Below are positions 45,722 through 54,282 of a stretch of DNA of 64,000 bases, piece by piece. Below the pieces are notes generated by a model. The model did no database searches and had not been told where the DNA came from. It saw nothing but the letters and a program-made list of their open reading frames with translations. The position numbers and the translations under genes are program-made. The stretch covers positions 5,067,634 through 5,131,633 of the forward strand of contig NZ_CM002139.1 of the NCBI RefSeq assembly GCF_000454545.1, written 5' to 3'. Every line of letters starts with the position of its first letter. Positions within the stretch are counted from its first letter, which is position 1. Source of the DNA: Xanthomonas cassavae CFBP 4642. GTDB taxonomy: Bacteria; Pseudomonadota; Gammaproteobacteria; Xanthomonadales; Xanthomonadaceae.

Positions 45722-46464
45722 GCGTGCAGTCCCTCTTCCGATCCGATCGCCTTGACGAAGGCGTCTTCGAGATTGTCTTCCCCGGTGGCCGCACGTAGTT
45801 CGTCGGCGCTGCCGGATGCCACCACCGTGCCCTTGGCGACGATGACGATGCGATCGCACAGCGCCGCCACCTCCTGCATGATGTGGCTGGAGAAGATCAC
45901 GCAGCGCCCTTCGGCACGCAGTTGCTGCAGGAATCCACGCATGGCGCGCGTGGTCATCACGTCCAGGCCGTTGGTGGGCTCATCCAGAATCACGTTGCGC
46001 GGGTCGTGCACCAGCGCCCGCGCAATCGCGGTCTTGGTGCGCTGGCCCTGGCTGAAGCCTTCGGTCTGGCGGTCGAGAATGTCGCCCATGTCCAGCGCGC
46101 CGGCCAGCAGCTGGGTGCGCTGCGCGATCTGCGCACGCGTCATGCCATGCAGCTCGCCGAAGTAGGCGATGTTCTCGCGCGCGGTCAGCCGCTTGTACAC
46201 GCCGCGCGCATCCGGCAGCACGCCTAGCGCGCGGCGTACCGTCACCGGGTCGAGCGCGGCATCCACGCCATCGACGGCGACGCGCCCCTGGTCAGGCGAC
46301 ATCAACGTGTACAGCATGCGCAAGGTGGTGGTCTTGCCGGCACCGTTGGGCCCGAGCAGGCCGGTGATTTGGCCATCTTCTGCGCTGAAACTGACCCCGT
46401 CCACCGCCTTCACCACGCCGGTCTTGGTCTTGAACGACTTGTGCAGATTCTCGACGACGATCAT
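45718..46464 (-). CDS. natA: ABC transporter ATPase, NatA-like
   Basis: A 248-residue nucleotide-binding subunit. Walker A is GLLGPNGAGKTTTLRML, the signature is the variant TEGFSQGQRTKTAIARAL (FSQGQ for LSGGQ), and Walker B is RNVILDEPTNGLDVMTTRAM. The switch His is in VIFSSHIMQEV. LGVLPDARGVYKRLTARENI is typical of the NatA/drug-exporter group. It is coupled to the permease by a 4-base overlap and starts 31 bases after the S33 hydrolase gene, so all three may be one transcript. Confidence 0.88.
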   Translation of the reverse strand: MIVVENLHKSFKTKTGVVKAVDGVSFSAEDGQITGLLGPNGAGKTTTLRMLYTLMSPDQGRVAVDGVDAALDPVTVRRALGVLPDARGVYKRLTARENIAYFGELHGMTRAQIAQRTQLLAGALDMGDILDRQTEGFSQGQRTKTAIARALVHDPRNVILDEPTNGLDVMTTRAMRGFLQQLRAEGRCVIFSSHIMQEVAALCDRIVIVAKGTVVASGSADELRAATGEDNLEDAFVKAIGSEEGLHA

Positions 46465-46495
46465 GCGTGCGCCTCCGTGGCGTGGTCGATGCGGC

Positions 46496-48046
46496 TCATG
46501 GTTCCCATCCGTTGAACGAGGTGAAGGCGGGGACGGCGGAAAGATCGGCCACGCAGTGCGTGTCCAGTGCACGTGCGTCGGTGCTTTCCAGGAACTGGGC
46601 CATCAGCTTGGGCATGCAGCCCAGTGCCATGACGCTGTGGCCCTGGCCGGGCGCCACCAGATGCCGGCCGTTCGGCAAGCCCTTGAGCACCACCTCGGCA
46701 TAGCGGGGCGGCGTCACCGGATCCAGCTGACCGGACAGCAGCAGCGCCGGCACCTGCGAGCGCAGCGGCGCGGTGAAGTCGGCGGCGCGCTTGCCGGTAG
46801 GCCACACCGGGCAGGCGGCAAACACGCTGCGCGGCACTTCCTCGCCCAGCAACAGCGCCTGGTGCGCCGGACCCGGACGATAGCGATCCGCGTCTTCTGC
46901 GCACACCACCGACCATTGCATCGGCTGGTTGATCTGCATGTCCATGTGCGACAGCGCCATCAACGGCGCGTAGCGCCCGGCGGCCGCTTCATCCAGCACC
47001 AGCGGCAGCAATGCCGCGCTTTGTGGCGCATAGGAGAACATGAACGCCAACCCGATCACCGCATCGGCCGTCACCCGATCGCGCTTGACCGCATTGGTCC
47101 GCAGATCGCGGTAGTCCACCTCCGGCGACTCCTTGCGCAGCCGCTCCATGATGCTACGCAGCTGCGCGCGCACATCGGTGGGAAAGCGCGCGCGGCATGC
47201 CGGATTGGAACGGCACTGCTCGGCCTGCAGCGTGAGTGCGTCTTCGAAGGTGCGTGCGAACTCGCCACTGATGACCAGGTCGCTGGGGGCCACGCCATCG
47301 AGCACGATCGCCCGCGTATGCGCGGGATAACGCCTGGCGTAGTGCTGCGCAACGCGCGTGCCGTAGGACACGCCGACCAGATCGATCTGCGGCACACCCA
47401 AGGCCGCCCTGACCGCATCCAGATCGCCGACCGCTTCGGCGGTGGTGTAGTAGCGTGGATCGGCGTACGCGCTCAGCGCCAGCGCACACTGGCGCACATA
47501 GGCCAGCATCGCCTCCGGGTTGGAGGAGATCTGCGCCTGCAGCGGCGTGCCATCGGGGTGGTCGCAGCGCAATGGATGCGAGCCGCCGGTACCGCGTTGA
47601 TCGACCAAAATGATGTCGCGCGTCTTGCGCACTTCACGCAACGCAGCTGCAGCGATGGCCGATACCTCGGTTGCCGATTGCCCTGGCCCGCCGGCAATGA
47701 AGAACACCGGGTCCTGCGTCGTTCCACCACCGGCATCGCTTTCCAGCCATGCGATCTTCAGCGCGATCTGCCGCCCCTTCGGCGCGGCCGGATTTTCCGC
47801 GACCTGCAATTGCGCGCATTGCGCCTCGATGTTGCCCGCAGCGCTGCCGGAGCTGAGCGTGCACGGTACGAACTGCAGGCGGCCGTACTGATTGCCGGTG
47901 GCAGTCGGCGTGGTCGCGCTGCGCGGTTGCGTCGTGCCGGGTGCAGATGCATCGGTACTGCCACCGGCGGGCGCCTGCGCGCGCTGGCATCCGGCAGCCA
48001 GCATCGCGGCCAGTACCGGCGCGGCCAGCGTAAGTTGTCTTCCCAT
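46496..48046 (-). CDS. S33-family alpha/beta-hydrolase lipoprotein
   Basis: A 516-residue protein. A lipobox (LAAPVLAAMLAAGCQRAQ) anchors it, probably in the periplasm or outer membrane. The hydrolase core has PVFFIAGGPGQSATEV (oxyanion HGGPG-like), ILVDQRGTGGSHPLRCD, nucleophile DLVGVSYGTRVAQHYARRYP, and a late TAP-like region VPALLLSGQLDPVTPPRYAE, then HLVAPGQGHSVMALGC with Asp and His. The layout is that of tripeptidyl/prolyl aminopeptidases (SCO7095/TAP). It likely trims peptides outside the cytoplasm. The gene precedes the ABC pair on the same strand. Confidence 0.88.
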   Translation of the reverse strand: MGRQLTLAAPVLAAMLAAGCQRAQAPAGGSTDASAPGTTQPRSATTPTATGNQYGRLQFVPCTLSSGSAAGNIEAQCAQLQVAENPAAPKGRQIALKIAWLESDAGGGTTQDPVFFIAGGPGQSATEVSAIAAAALREVRKTRDIILVDQRGTGGSHPLRCDHPDGTPLQAQISSNPEAMLAYVRQCALALSAYADPRYYTTAEAVGDLDAVRAALGVPQIDLVGVSYGTRVAQHYARRYPAHTRAIVLDGVAPSDLVISGEFARTFEDALTLQAEQCRSNPACRARFPTDVRAQLRSIMERLRKESPEVDYRDLRTNAVKRDRVTADAVIGLAFMFSYAPQSAALLPLVLDEAAAGRYAPLMALSHMDMQINQPMQWSVVCAEDADRYRPGPAHQALLLGEEVPRSVFAACPVWPTGKRAADFTAPLRSQVPALLLSGQLDPVTPPRYAEVVLKGLPNGRHLVAPGQGHSVMALGCMPKLMAQFLESTDARALDTHCVADLSAVPAFTSFNGWEP

Positions 48047-48105
48047 TCCACCTCTCCTAGTGCCTGTTCCCCGACGGTGCTGCCGGCCGCGTGTGACCGC
48101 TGCAG

Positions 48106-48306
48106 CTACTGACCTTCTTCATACAGAAACACCTGCTCGATCGGCTCGCCAAACAGGCGCGCGATGCGGAACGCCAATGGCAGGCTGGGATCGTACTTGC
48201 CGGTTTCCAGCGCGTTGATGGTCTGCCGCGAGACGCCCAGCTGTTCGGCCAGTTCGCCTTGCGACCAACCATTGGACTCGCGCAACGCACGCACGCGGCT
48301 GTTCAT
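48106..48306 (-). CDS. small XRE-family regulator
   Basis: A 66-residue protein that is almost only a helix-turn-helix domain: VRALRESNGWSQGELAEQLG, then VSRQTINALETGKYDPSLPL and a tail FGEPIEQVFLYEEGQ. The type (YozG-like, with IEQVFLYE end) usually pairs with a membrane protein gene. Here the ATG at 48306 overlaps the stop of that membrane gene by 4 bases. Paired 8-4-8 palindromes lie upstream of the operon and are its probable operators. Confidence 0.85.
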   Translation of the reverse strand: MNSRVRALRESNGWSQGELAEQLGVSRQTINALETGKYDPSLPLAFRIARLFGEPIEQVFLYEEGQ

Positions 48307-48890
48307 TGATAACGGCGCGTGTTGATGGCCTTGGTGAATCCATCGGTCATGCACAGCGCCGGAAACACCCAGATCATCGCGGCCGCTGCCGGCACCGCGA
48401 TCAAGTGCGCCGATTGCAGGAAACCGGCGGTCATATAGGTCATGCCGACCAGGCCGGCCGCAATGGCAATCGACTCCAACTCGATGCGGCGTTGCATTTC
48501 ATCCGAATCGCGCACGAAACGCGCCACCGCGCGGATCATCAGCATCAACAGCAGCGCGGGCAGCAGCGCAATCAGCACACGCATCGCGTTGGTCGCCACA
48601 CTGGCCAGCAAGTACCTCCAGCACAGCATCACCGCGACATAGCCCAGCATCGGTGGCGCAAACCCGTTGCGGTAGCGGCGCACCAGCGCAGGCGGCGCGC
48701 TGTCGCGCAGACTGCCGCGCCCCACGTACAGCATCAGGGCCACCAGCAAACCGCTGATGCCGCAGCCGATCAGCAGACCCTGGGTGTAGTCGCTCATCTG
48801 CCACGGCAACCGACGCCGCACAGACCCCAGCAGGATCAGCACGACACCGACGACCTGCAGCGCACGGACCGCCACCGTCTTTGCGCTCAT
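48303..48890 (-). CDS. multi-span membrane protein of the XRE module
   Basis: A 195-residue protein with about five to six membrane segments (VRALQVVGVVLILLGSV, YTQGLLIGCGISGLLVALML, PMLGYVAVMLCWRYLLASVA, VLIALLPALLLMLMIRAVA, LESIAIAAGLVGMTYMTAGF). A conserved-looking cytoplasmic loop ARFVRDSDEMQRRIELESIA joins the later helices. Start ATG 48890. DSDEMQRRIELES is common in a family of small membrane proteins coupled to XRE regulators (DUF2178-like). Function unknown; possibly membrane stress. Confidence 0.75.
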   Translation of the reverse strand: MSAKTVAVRALQVVGVVLILLGSVRRRLPWQMSDYTQGLLIGCGISGLLVALMLYVGRGSLRDSAPPALVRRYRNGFAPPMLGYVAVMLCWRYLLASVATNAMRVLIALLPALLLMLMIRAVARFVRDSDEMQRRIELESIAIAAGLVGMTYMTAGFLQSAHLIAVPAAAAMIWVFPALCMTDGFTKAINTRRYQ

Positions 48891-48969
48891 CGTGCAGCTC
48901 CCAACACACTGGCCGCCCTGCACTGCGAGGCCGGCTGTCGCATGGCCGCGCCCAAGCGGGGCCGCAGCG

Positions 48970-48982
48970 TCGCAGCGCTGCA
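48970..48982 (+). repeat. dispersed 13-mer TCGCAGCGCTGCA
   Basis: It is an exact copy of the 13-mer at 26598-26610 and of the inverted copy at 52733-52745. It lies between the membrane-protein gene and the paired operators, in the 534-base gap 48891-49424. Confidence 0.5.
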
Positions 48983-49036
48983 ATCGTGCGCGCGTGCAGA
49001 CGATCGGTTCCGGTCGTTGTTCACCCCACACCCCTG

Positions 49037-49056
49037 TGTCAAGTCCCCTTGACACT
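49037..49056. promoter_or_regulatory. operator 1 of the XRE/membrane module
   Basis: GTGTCAAG, TCCC, CTTGACAC: a perfect 8-4-8 inverted repeat, 147 bases before the membrane-protein start. Each arm includes TTGACA, so binding would cover a -35 element on either strand. Confidence 0.7.
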
Positions 49057-49079
49057 CAGAGTGCGCGCCGCTGACAACC

Positions 49080-49099
49080 ATGTCAAGCGTCCTTTACAT
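49080..49099. promoter_or_regulatory. operator 2 of the XRE/membrane module
   Basis: ATGTCAAG, CGTC, CTTTACAT: the same 8-4-8 layout with one mismatch. Its centre is 43 bases from that of operator 1, close to four helical turns, so two dimers could bind the same face. No other strong signal is seen in the remaining gap up to 49424, which must also hold the xynB promoter. Confidence 0.65.
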
Positions 49100-49424
49100 G
49101 TGCTTCGGGTGTACCGAAGTCGTGGAGAGCAACGCCGACGCCTTGCAGCCCGGGGCAGGCAGCGAGCGCGTGACGCCAGGTGGCGCTTGCGTTGCATGGC
49201 ATCCGCATCAACGACACGGCACTTCACCGCACAGGCCAACGAGATGTCTGCCAACGGACGCTACCGTGTTGGCTGCCCCGCTTGAAAGGCGCACAAACGC
49301 CCGATGGCGCCCACACGGATTCCGCTACGCTTGACCACCTCGCAACGGCAACCACACGGCAGTTGTGTGCGCTCGACGCGCATGCAGACCGCTCTGGTCG
49401 CTGCACCCGCTACCAGGACAGACG

Positions 49425-50990
49425 ATGCGGTTGAACACCTTGCTTGCGATGACACTGGCCTGCGGCATGGCGTTGCCGGCCCTGGCACGTGACGCTTCAC
49501 CGCGCACGATCGATCTGGATCTCTCCACTGCCGCCAAGCCGGTGGATCGTTTCTATGATCTGTCGGTCGGCTCGGATTTCCCAGGCACGCTGATCCGCCC
49601 CGACACCCAGGCGCATCTGGTGCCCGCGGTGCAGGAGCTGGGGTTTCGCTACATCCGCTTCCATGACGTCTTTCACGACGCGCTCGGCACGGTGAAGGAG
49701 GTCGATGGCAAGCTTGTCTATGACTGGACCAAGCTGGACCAGCTCTACGATGCGCTGCTGGCCAAGCGCATTCGCCCGTTCGTCGAACTGGGCTTCACAC
49801 CGAATGCGATGAAGACCTCCGAACAGACCTTGTTCTACTGGAAGGGCAACACCTCGCATCCGGATCCGGCCAAGTGGACGCAGTTGATCAATGCCTTCAT
49901 CCAGCACATCCGTGCGCGCTACGGCGCCGACGAAGTTCGGCAATGGTATTTCGAGGTCTGGAACGAGCCGAACCTGAAGGATTTCTGGGAGAACGCCGAC
50001 CAGCAGGCCTATTTCGATCTGTATGCGAACACCGCGCGCACCATCAAGGCGATCGATCCGCAGCTGCGCGTCGGCGGCCCATCGACGGCGGGTGCCGCCT
50101 GGGTGCCGGAGTTGCTGGCCTTTGTTGCGAAGAACAAGCTGCCGATCGATTTCGTCACCACGCATACCTATGGCGTGGATGGCGGGTTTCTCGATGAAAA
50201 CGGCAAGCAGGACACCAAGCTGTCCGCATCGCCGGACGCCATCGTCGGCGATGTGCGCCGGGTGCGCGCGCAGATCCAGGCCTCGCCGTTTCCGGACCTG
50301 CCGCTGTACTTCACCGAGTGGAGCAGCAGCTATACGCCGCGCGATTTCGTCCACGACAGTTACATCAGCGCGCCGTACATCCTGACCAAGCTCAAGCAGG
50401 TGCAAGGCCTGGTGCAGGGCATGAATTACTGGACCTATACCGATCTGTTCGAAGAACCCGGCCCGCCGCCGACGCCCTTCCACGGTGGATTCGGGCTGAT
50501 GAACCGCGAAGGCATTCGGAAGCCGGCCTGGTTTGCCTACAAGTACTTGAACGCGCTGAGCGGCCGCGCCATTCCGCTGTCCGATGCGCATGCACTGGCC
50601 GCGGTGGATGGAAAGCGCATTGCCGCGCTGGTGTGGGATTGGCAGCAGCCGGTGCAGGCGGTGAGCAATACGCCGTTCTATACCAAGCTGGTGGCGGCCA
50701 CCGACAGCGCGCCACTGCGGCTGCGCATGACCCAGGTGCCGGCCGGCGAGTACCGCCTGCAGGTGCGCAAGACCGGCTACCGGCGCAACGACCCGCTGTC
50801 GCTGTACATCGACATGGGCATGCCCAAGGACCTGGCGCCGCGTCAGTTGACGCAGCTGCAGCAGGCCACGCGCGATGCCCCCGAGCAGGATCGCCGCGTG
50901 CGCGTGGGCGCCGACGGCGTGGTCGAGATCAACGTGCCGATGCGCAGCAACGATGTGGTGCTGCTGACGCTGGAGCCGGCGGCGCGCTGA
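49425..50990 (+). CDS. xynB: GH39 beta-xylosidase, secreted
   Basis: A 521-residue glycoside hydrolase family 39 enzyme. A signal peptide (MRLNTLLAMTLACGMALPAL) leads to the TIM barrel. The acid/base Glu is in QWYFEVWNEPNLKDFWENAD, and the nucleophile Glu in DLPLYFTEWSSSYTPRDF. FRYIRFHDVFHDALGTV and YWTYTDLFEEPGPPPTPFHG are family features. The C-terminal beta-sandwich (LRLRMTQVPAGEYRLQVRKT) follows. It releases xylose from xylo-oligosaccharides, useful for plant-wall use. No XylR-like box is recognised upstream. Confidence 0.92.
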   Translation: MRLNTLLAMTLACGMALPALARDASPRTIDLDLSTAAKPVDRFYDLSVGSDFPGTLIRPDTQAHLVPAVQELGFRYIRFHDVFHDALGTVKEVDGKLVYDWTKLDQLYDALLAKRIRPFVELGFTPNAMKTSEQTLFYWKGNTSHPDPAKWTQLINAFIQHIRARYGADEVRQWYFEVWNEPNLKDFWENADQQAYFDLYANTARTIKAIDPQLRVGGPSTAGAAWVPELLAFVAKNKLPIDFVTTHTYGVDGGFLDENGKQDTKLSASPDAIVGDVRRVRAQIQASPFPDLPLYFTEWSSSYTPRDFVHDSYISAPYILTKLKQVQGLVQGMNYWTYTDLFEEPGPPPTPFHGGFGLMNREGIRKPAWFAYKYLNALSGRAIPLSDAHALAAVDGKRIAALVWDWQQPVQAVSNTPFYTKLVAATDSAPLRLRMTQVPAGEYRLQVRKTGYRRNDPLSLYIDMGMPKDLAPRQLTQLQQATRDAPEQDRRVRVGADGVVEINVPMRSNDVVLLTLEPAAR

Positions 50991-51389
50991 GCGCCAGAGG
51001 CACGGCGCTGCGCATTTGGAGCGGCCAGCAACACCGAGCGTGCCGTTGTCAGGCAGGCGGTGAACACGCAGACCAACCGCAAGGGACCAATGGCGCGTGC
51101 CGCACCGAGTGCCGGCCGCGCCTGCCTGGTAGCTGCCGATTGGGTTCGGGCCGCTCTTGATCGGCATGCGCGGTTCCTACGTCATGGCGTGCCACCGGCA
51201 TGCAGAGCGTTGCAGCGCGCGACGTGCCTGATGGCGTCGCGCGCAACGTCATGTCGTGTCGTGACGCATGCGATGCGGCATGTCAGCTGCATGCGGCACA
51301 CGACGCAGGGGCGACAACGCCTGCGTACGCCGCATTGAAGGCAGGCCGTGCCCACGCCTGCCGAGGCGCGATCGTTTCGTCGGTCGCGC
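50991..51389. other. 399-base convergent gap
   Basis: It lies between xynB and dmeR, which converge. Short frames here lack family features. GCATGCGATGCGGCATG-like repeats near 51265-51300 give weak dyads. I see nothing else. Confidence 0.35.
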
Positions 51390-51662
51390 TTACTTGAGAT
51401 AGGTCTTGAGGATGGCGGTGATGTCATCCACCGCCAGCTCGCGCTCGCCCAGTGCCTCCGGTGTGGCGACGTGATGCTTCAGATGCTCGCCGAGCAATTC
51501 GACCATCAAGCCCTGCGCCGCCCCGCGGAACGCGGCCACCTGGGTCAGCAACGCCGTGCACTCCACGTCCTGGGCCAGGGCTTTTTCCAGCCCTTCGACC
51601 TGCCCGCGAATCCTGCGCACGCGTGCGAGCAATTTGGATTTGTCCTGATTGAGATGTGCCAT
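51390..51662 (-). CDS. dmeR: CsoR/RcnR-family metal-sensing repressor
   Basis: A 90-residue four-helix repressor. MAHLNQDKSKLLARVRRIRG begins with an N-terminal His, as in nickel/cobalt-type RcnR and DmeR. VEGLEKALAQDVECTALL gives the metal Cys, and LMVELLGEHLKHHVATPE the later His ligands. The His-Cys-His-His pattern fits Ni/Co sensing better than copper sensing (CsoR: Cys-His-Cys). ATG 51662 faces two operators, and the CDF transporter is divergent. The longer upstream frame would read through those operators. Confidence 0.8.
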   Translation of the reverse strand: MAHLNQDKSKLLARVRRIRGQVEGLEKALAQDVECTALLTQVAAFRGAAQGLMVELLGEHLKHHVATPEALGERELAVDDITAILKTYLK

Positions 51663-51668
51663 TGCCGT

Positions 51669-51706
51669 ATACCCCCCAGGGGTATTTGGGATACCCTGTG
51701 GGGGTA
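51669..51706. promoter_or_regulatory. two tandem CsoR/RcnR-type operators
   Basis: ATACCCCCCAGGGGTAT (51669-51685) and TACCCTGTGGGGGTA (51692-51706) are two A/T-flanked C/G-tract dyads in the 65-base gap between dmeR and dmeF. This is the standard CsoR/RcnR operator form (TACCC, spacer, GGGTA). Binding would repress both divergent genes until metal is bound. Confidence 0.8.
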
Positions 51707-51727
51707 CCTTAGCCAGAGCCACCGCCA

Positions 51728-52729
51728 ATGTCGATCACGCACCCCGCGCCCCACTGCGCGCAGTCGCATACGTTTGCCAGCGCCAACCCGCTCGCGGAGC
51801 ACAGCACCCGCAAGGCGGTGATCCTGACCGTGATCATGATGGTGGTGGAGATCGTGGGCGGCTGGATGCTCAATTCCATGGCCCTGCTGGCCGACGGCTG
51901 GCATATGAGCTCGCACGCGCTGGCACTTGGGCTGGCGTTGTTCGCCTACCGCTTTGCGCGGCAGCATGCCGGCGACGTGCGTTTCAGTTTCGGCACATGG
52001 AAGGTCGAGGTGCTGGGTGGTTACACCAGCGCGATCCTGTTGCTGGGCGTGGCCGGATTGATGGCCTTCCAGTCGGTGGAACGACTGTTCACACCCAAGC
52101 CCATCCAGTATCAGGAAGCCACCGTCATTGCGGTGATCGGCCTGCTGGTGAACCTGATCTGCGCATGGTGGCTGCGCGATTCCCACGGGCATGCACACGG
52201 TCACGCTCACGGGCATGAAAATCATGGCCACGCGCACGCTAGTCATGGTCATGGTCATGGTCATGGTCATCACCACGATGCGCACAGCGATCTCAATCTG
52301 CGCGCGGCGTATCTGCACGTGGTGGCCGATGCCGCGACCTCGGTGCTGGCCATCGTCGCGCTGGTTGCCGGCATGCACTGGGGCGTGACCTGGCTGGACC
52401 CAATCATGGGCATCGTCGGCGCAGTGCTGGTCACCGTCTGGGCCTGGGGGCTGCTGCGCAGTACCGGCAACGTGCTGCTGGATGCGGAGATGGACGCACC
52501 GGTGGTGGCAGAAGTGAAGCAGGTCATCGCCGAGCTGCCGCATGCGATCGACATCGCCGACCTGCATGTCTGGCGCGTCGGCAGCGAGCGTTATGCCTGC
52601 GTCGTCAGCCTGGTCACCGCGGCAGATATCGATGCGGACCTGGTGCGCAACGCACTGCAGATTCACGAAGAACTGGTGCATGTCACGGTTGAGCTGCAGC
52701 GCCCACCGGCGCTACCGGCTGCGGCCTAG
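51728..52729 (+). CDS. dmeF: cation diffusion facilitator, DmeF-like
   Basis: A 333-residue CDF exporter with six membrane helices. LNSMALLADGWHMSSHALAL supplies the first metal site (DxxH in helix 2). AAYLHVVADAATSVLAIVAL gives the second (HxxxD in helix 5). A His-rich loop (GHAHGHAHGHENHGHAHASH, then GHGHGHGHHHDAHSD) lies between helices 4 and 5. A cytoplasmic tail IADLHVWRVGSERYACVVSL closes it. It exports Co/Ni/Zn-type cations against protons. It is divergent from the cognate repressor. A hexamer repeat encodes part of the His loop. Confidence 0.88.
   Translation: MSITHPAPHCAQSHTFASANPLAEHSTRKAVILTVIMMVVEIVGGWMLNSMALLADGWHMSSHALALGLALFAYRFARQHAGDVRFSFGTWKVEVLGGYTSAILLLGVAGLMAFQSVERLFTPKPIQYQEATVIAVIGLLVNLICAWWLRDSHGHAHGHAHGHENHGHAHASHGHGHGHGHHHDAHSDLNLRAAYLHVVADAATSVLAIVALVAGMHWGVTWLDPIMGIVGAVLVTVWAWGLLRSTGNVLLDAEMDAPVVAEVKQVIAELPHAIDIADLHVWRVGSERYACVVSLVTAADIDADLVRNALQIHEELVHVTVELQRPPALPAAA
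52243..52270 (+). repeat. TCATGG hexamer repeat in the dmeF His loop
   Basis: Four full copies of TCATGG and a partial fifth encode alternating His-Gly in the metal loop. Copy changes would keep the frame and alter the number of His residues. Confidence 0.75.
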
Positions 52730-52750
52730 TCGTGCAGCGCTGCGATCCGG

Positions 52751-52772
52751 TCGCGCGCCGATGGGCGCGCGA
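52751..52772 (+). terminator. hairpin after dmeF
   Basis: TCGCGCGCC, GATG, GGCGCGCGA: a perfect 9-bp stem 21 bases after the dmeF stop. An inverted copy of the dispersed 13-mer (52733-52745) sits just before it. No T tract follows, so termination efficiency is uncertain. Confidence 0.5.
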
Positions 52773-52801
52773 TGTTCGGTGGCTTGCCGTTGCTGCGCAC
52801 G

Positions 52802-54282
52802 TTACGGCGTCGCCGGCCTGATCTTGCGCAGGCTCAACAGCAGTCGCCGCGTGCCAAGCACCACACCGGTGAGCGAGAACGCCAAGCCGAGCAGTAGCGG
52901 CACGATCTGCACGCTGCGCCTGAGTAGCGGATGCGACTGCAACAGCGGAAAGTTGGTGGTGTGAATGGCCAGATACAGCCAGGCATAGGTGCGGCGGCTG
53001 GCATCCAGCGCCAACAGCGGCGTGCCGCTGGCCGGGTCGAATACAGCGCAGTGCGCGCCGGCGATGCCACCGTCAACCGCACCGCATCGGCCGCGATCGC
53101 GTCGGCCTGGCGATACAACGCTTCGCCACTGTCGGGGGCGGACAGCACCGGGTCGAGTGTCCACACGTTTGCGGCCGCCTGCCGGATCGCCGCAGGCGAC
53201 AGACGGGCGCCGGTGATGCGACCGCCCACCCCATCGCTCACTGCAGTGCCTGCAGGCCCGCGTGCAGCAGCGATCGGCCGGCCACCGACTGTCGTGAAGT
53301 CGATCTGTGTTGCACCCGACAAACAGCGCAGTGCATTGGCATCGACGTTGGCAAAGGCAACGTGCAATGGCGCCCCGGAATAACGCGCCACCTGACCCGG
53401 GTCCGGAATGCCCCTGGAAAACAGCCTGCCGTGGTCCATCGACAGCCAGCCGCTGAAGATCCAGCCCAGTACGAACACGGCCGCGACAAGGCCAAGCCCG
53501 TGATGCCAGCGCAGCCAGCCGCGGAAACCGGACCACGCCGGCTTGGGGCTGCGTGCGCGTTGCCAGGTGCGGTACCCGCCCAGCACGGTGCCGGCGCTCG
53601 CGCTACACAGCGCGGCCAACGCCAGCCACCACACGGTGCGGTCCCAGGCAGTGAAACTGCGCCGCAGCTGGGTGAAATACAGCCAGTGCGGAATCGAGCC
53701 GACCCAGTTCCACGCGCGTTCGTTCGCATGCGTACGCTGCACTACTTCGCCGGTGCGCGCCGACACGTACAGCACCGTGCCCAGGTCGTCGTCCAGCGCG
53801 GCGCGATAGAACGGCCGCCACGGATCGAACTTCTGATGCACCACCCATTGGTCGTACTTCAGCGGGCCATCCAGTCGCTGCACGCCGGCATGGCCGAAGC
53901 CGGCAGCGATCGCGCTGGCCGTCTCGGCGCTCAGCATGCCCCGCGCGCGACCATCGATGCCATCGACCGTGGTGATGGTGGTCGCGTTGCCAACCACGTA
54001 CCCGGGGCGCCCGGAGATCGACACCAACCGCAGCGTGGTGGCATCGCGCACCTGGCGCAGGGCCTGCGCAGGCGCAATCACCAGCCTGCTCAGATCGATC
54101 CGCTCGGCCTCGCTCCAGCGCTGTTGCGGGCTCAACACCGGGAACGGCACGAACGCCAGCACCAGCCCGCTGGCAAACCACACCGCAAACATCAGGCAGA
54201 ACGCCACACCGGTCCAGCGATGCAACCAGGCAACCCAAAACATCTTCGGCCTGGGCCGCGCCACCCGGTTAGAAGCGTGCAT
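52802..54282 (-). pseudogene. PepSY-associated membrane protein, frameshifted
   Basis: The frame from ATG 54282 reads VAWLHRWTGVAFCLMFAVWF, then VVHQKFDPWRPFYRAALDDD, SIPHWLYFTQLRRSFTAWDR and WHHGLGLVAAVFVLGWIFSG, a PepSY_TM protein with paired membrane His. Near 53040-53062 it loses homology. Another frame then gives AVFDPASGTPLLALDASRR, TYAWLYLAIHTTNFPLLQSH and a final helix, ending at 52802. The intact protein had about 490 residues. No homopolymer is at the break. It overlaps the upstream TonB receptor gene by 14 bases and was likely its redox or reductase partner. The unshifted frame would lose the last membrane helix. Confidence 0.85.

Noticed and set aside
52243..52270. Short tandem repeat as a CRISPR or independent repeat element
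   Set aside because: It is the coding sequence of the His-rich loop of dmeF; unit too short and no spacers.
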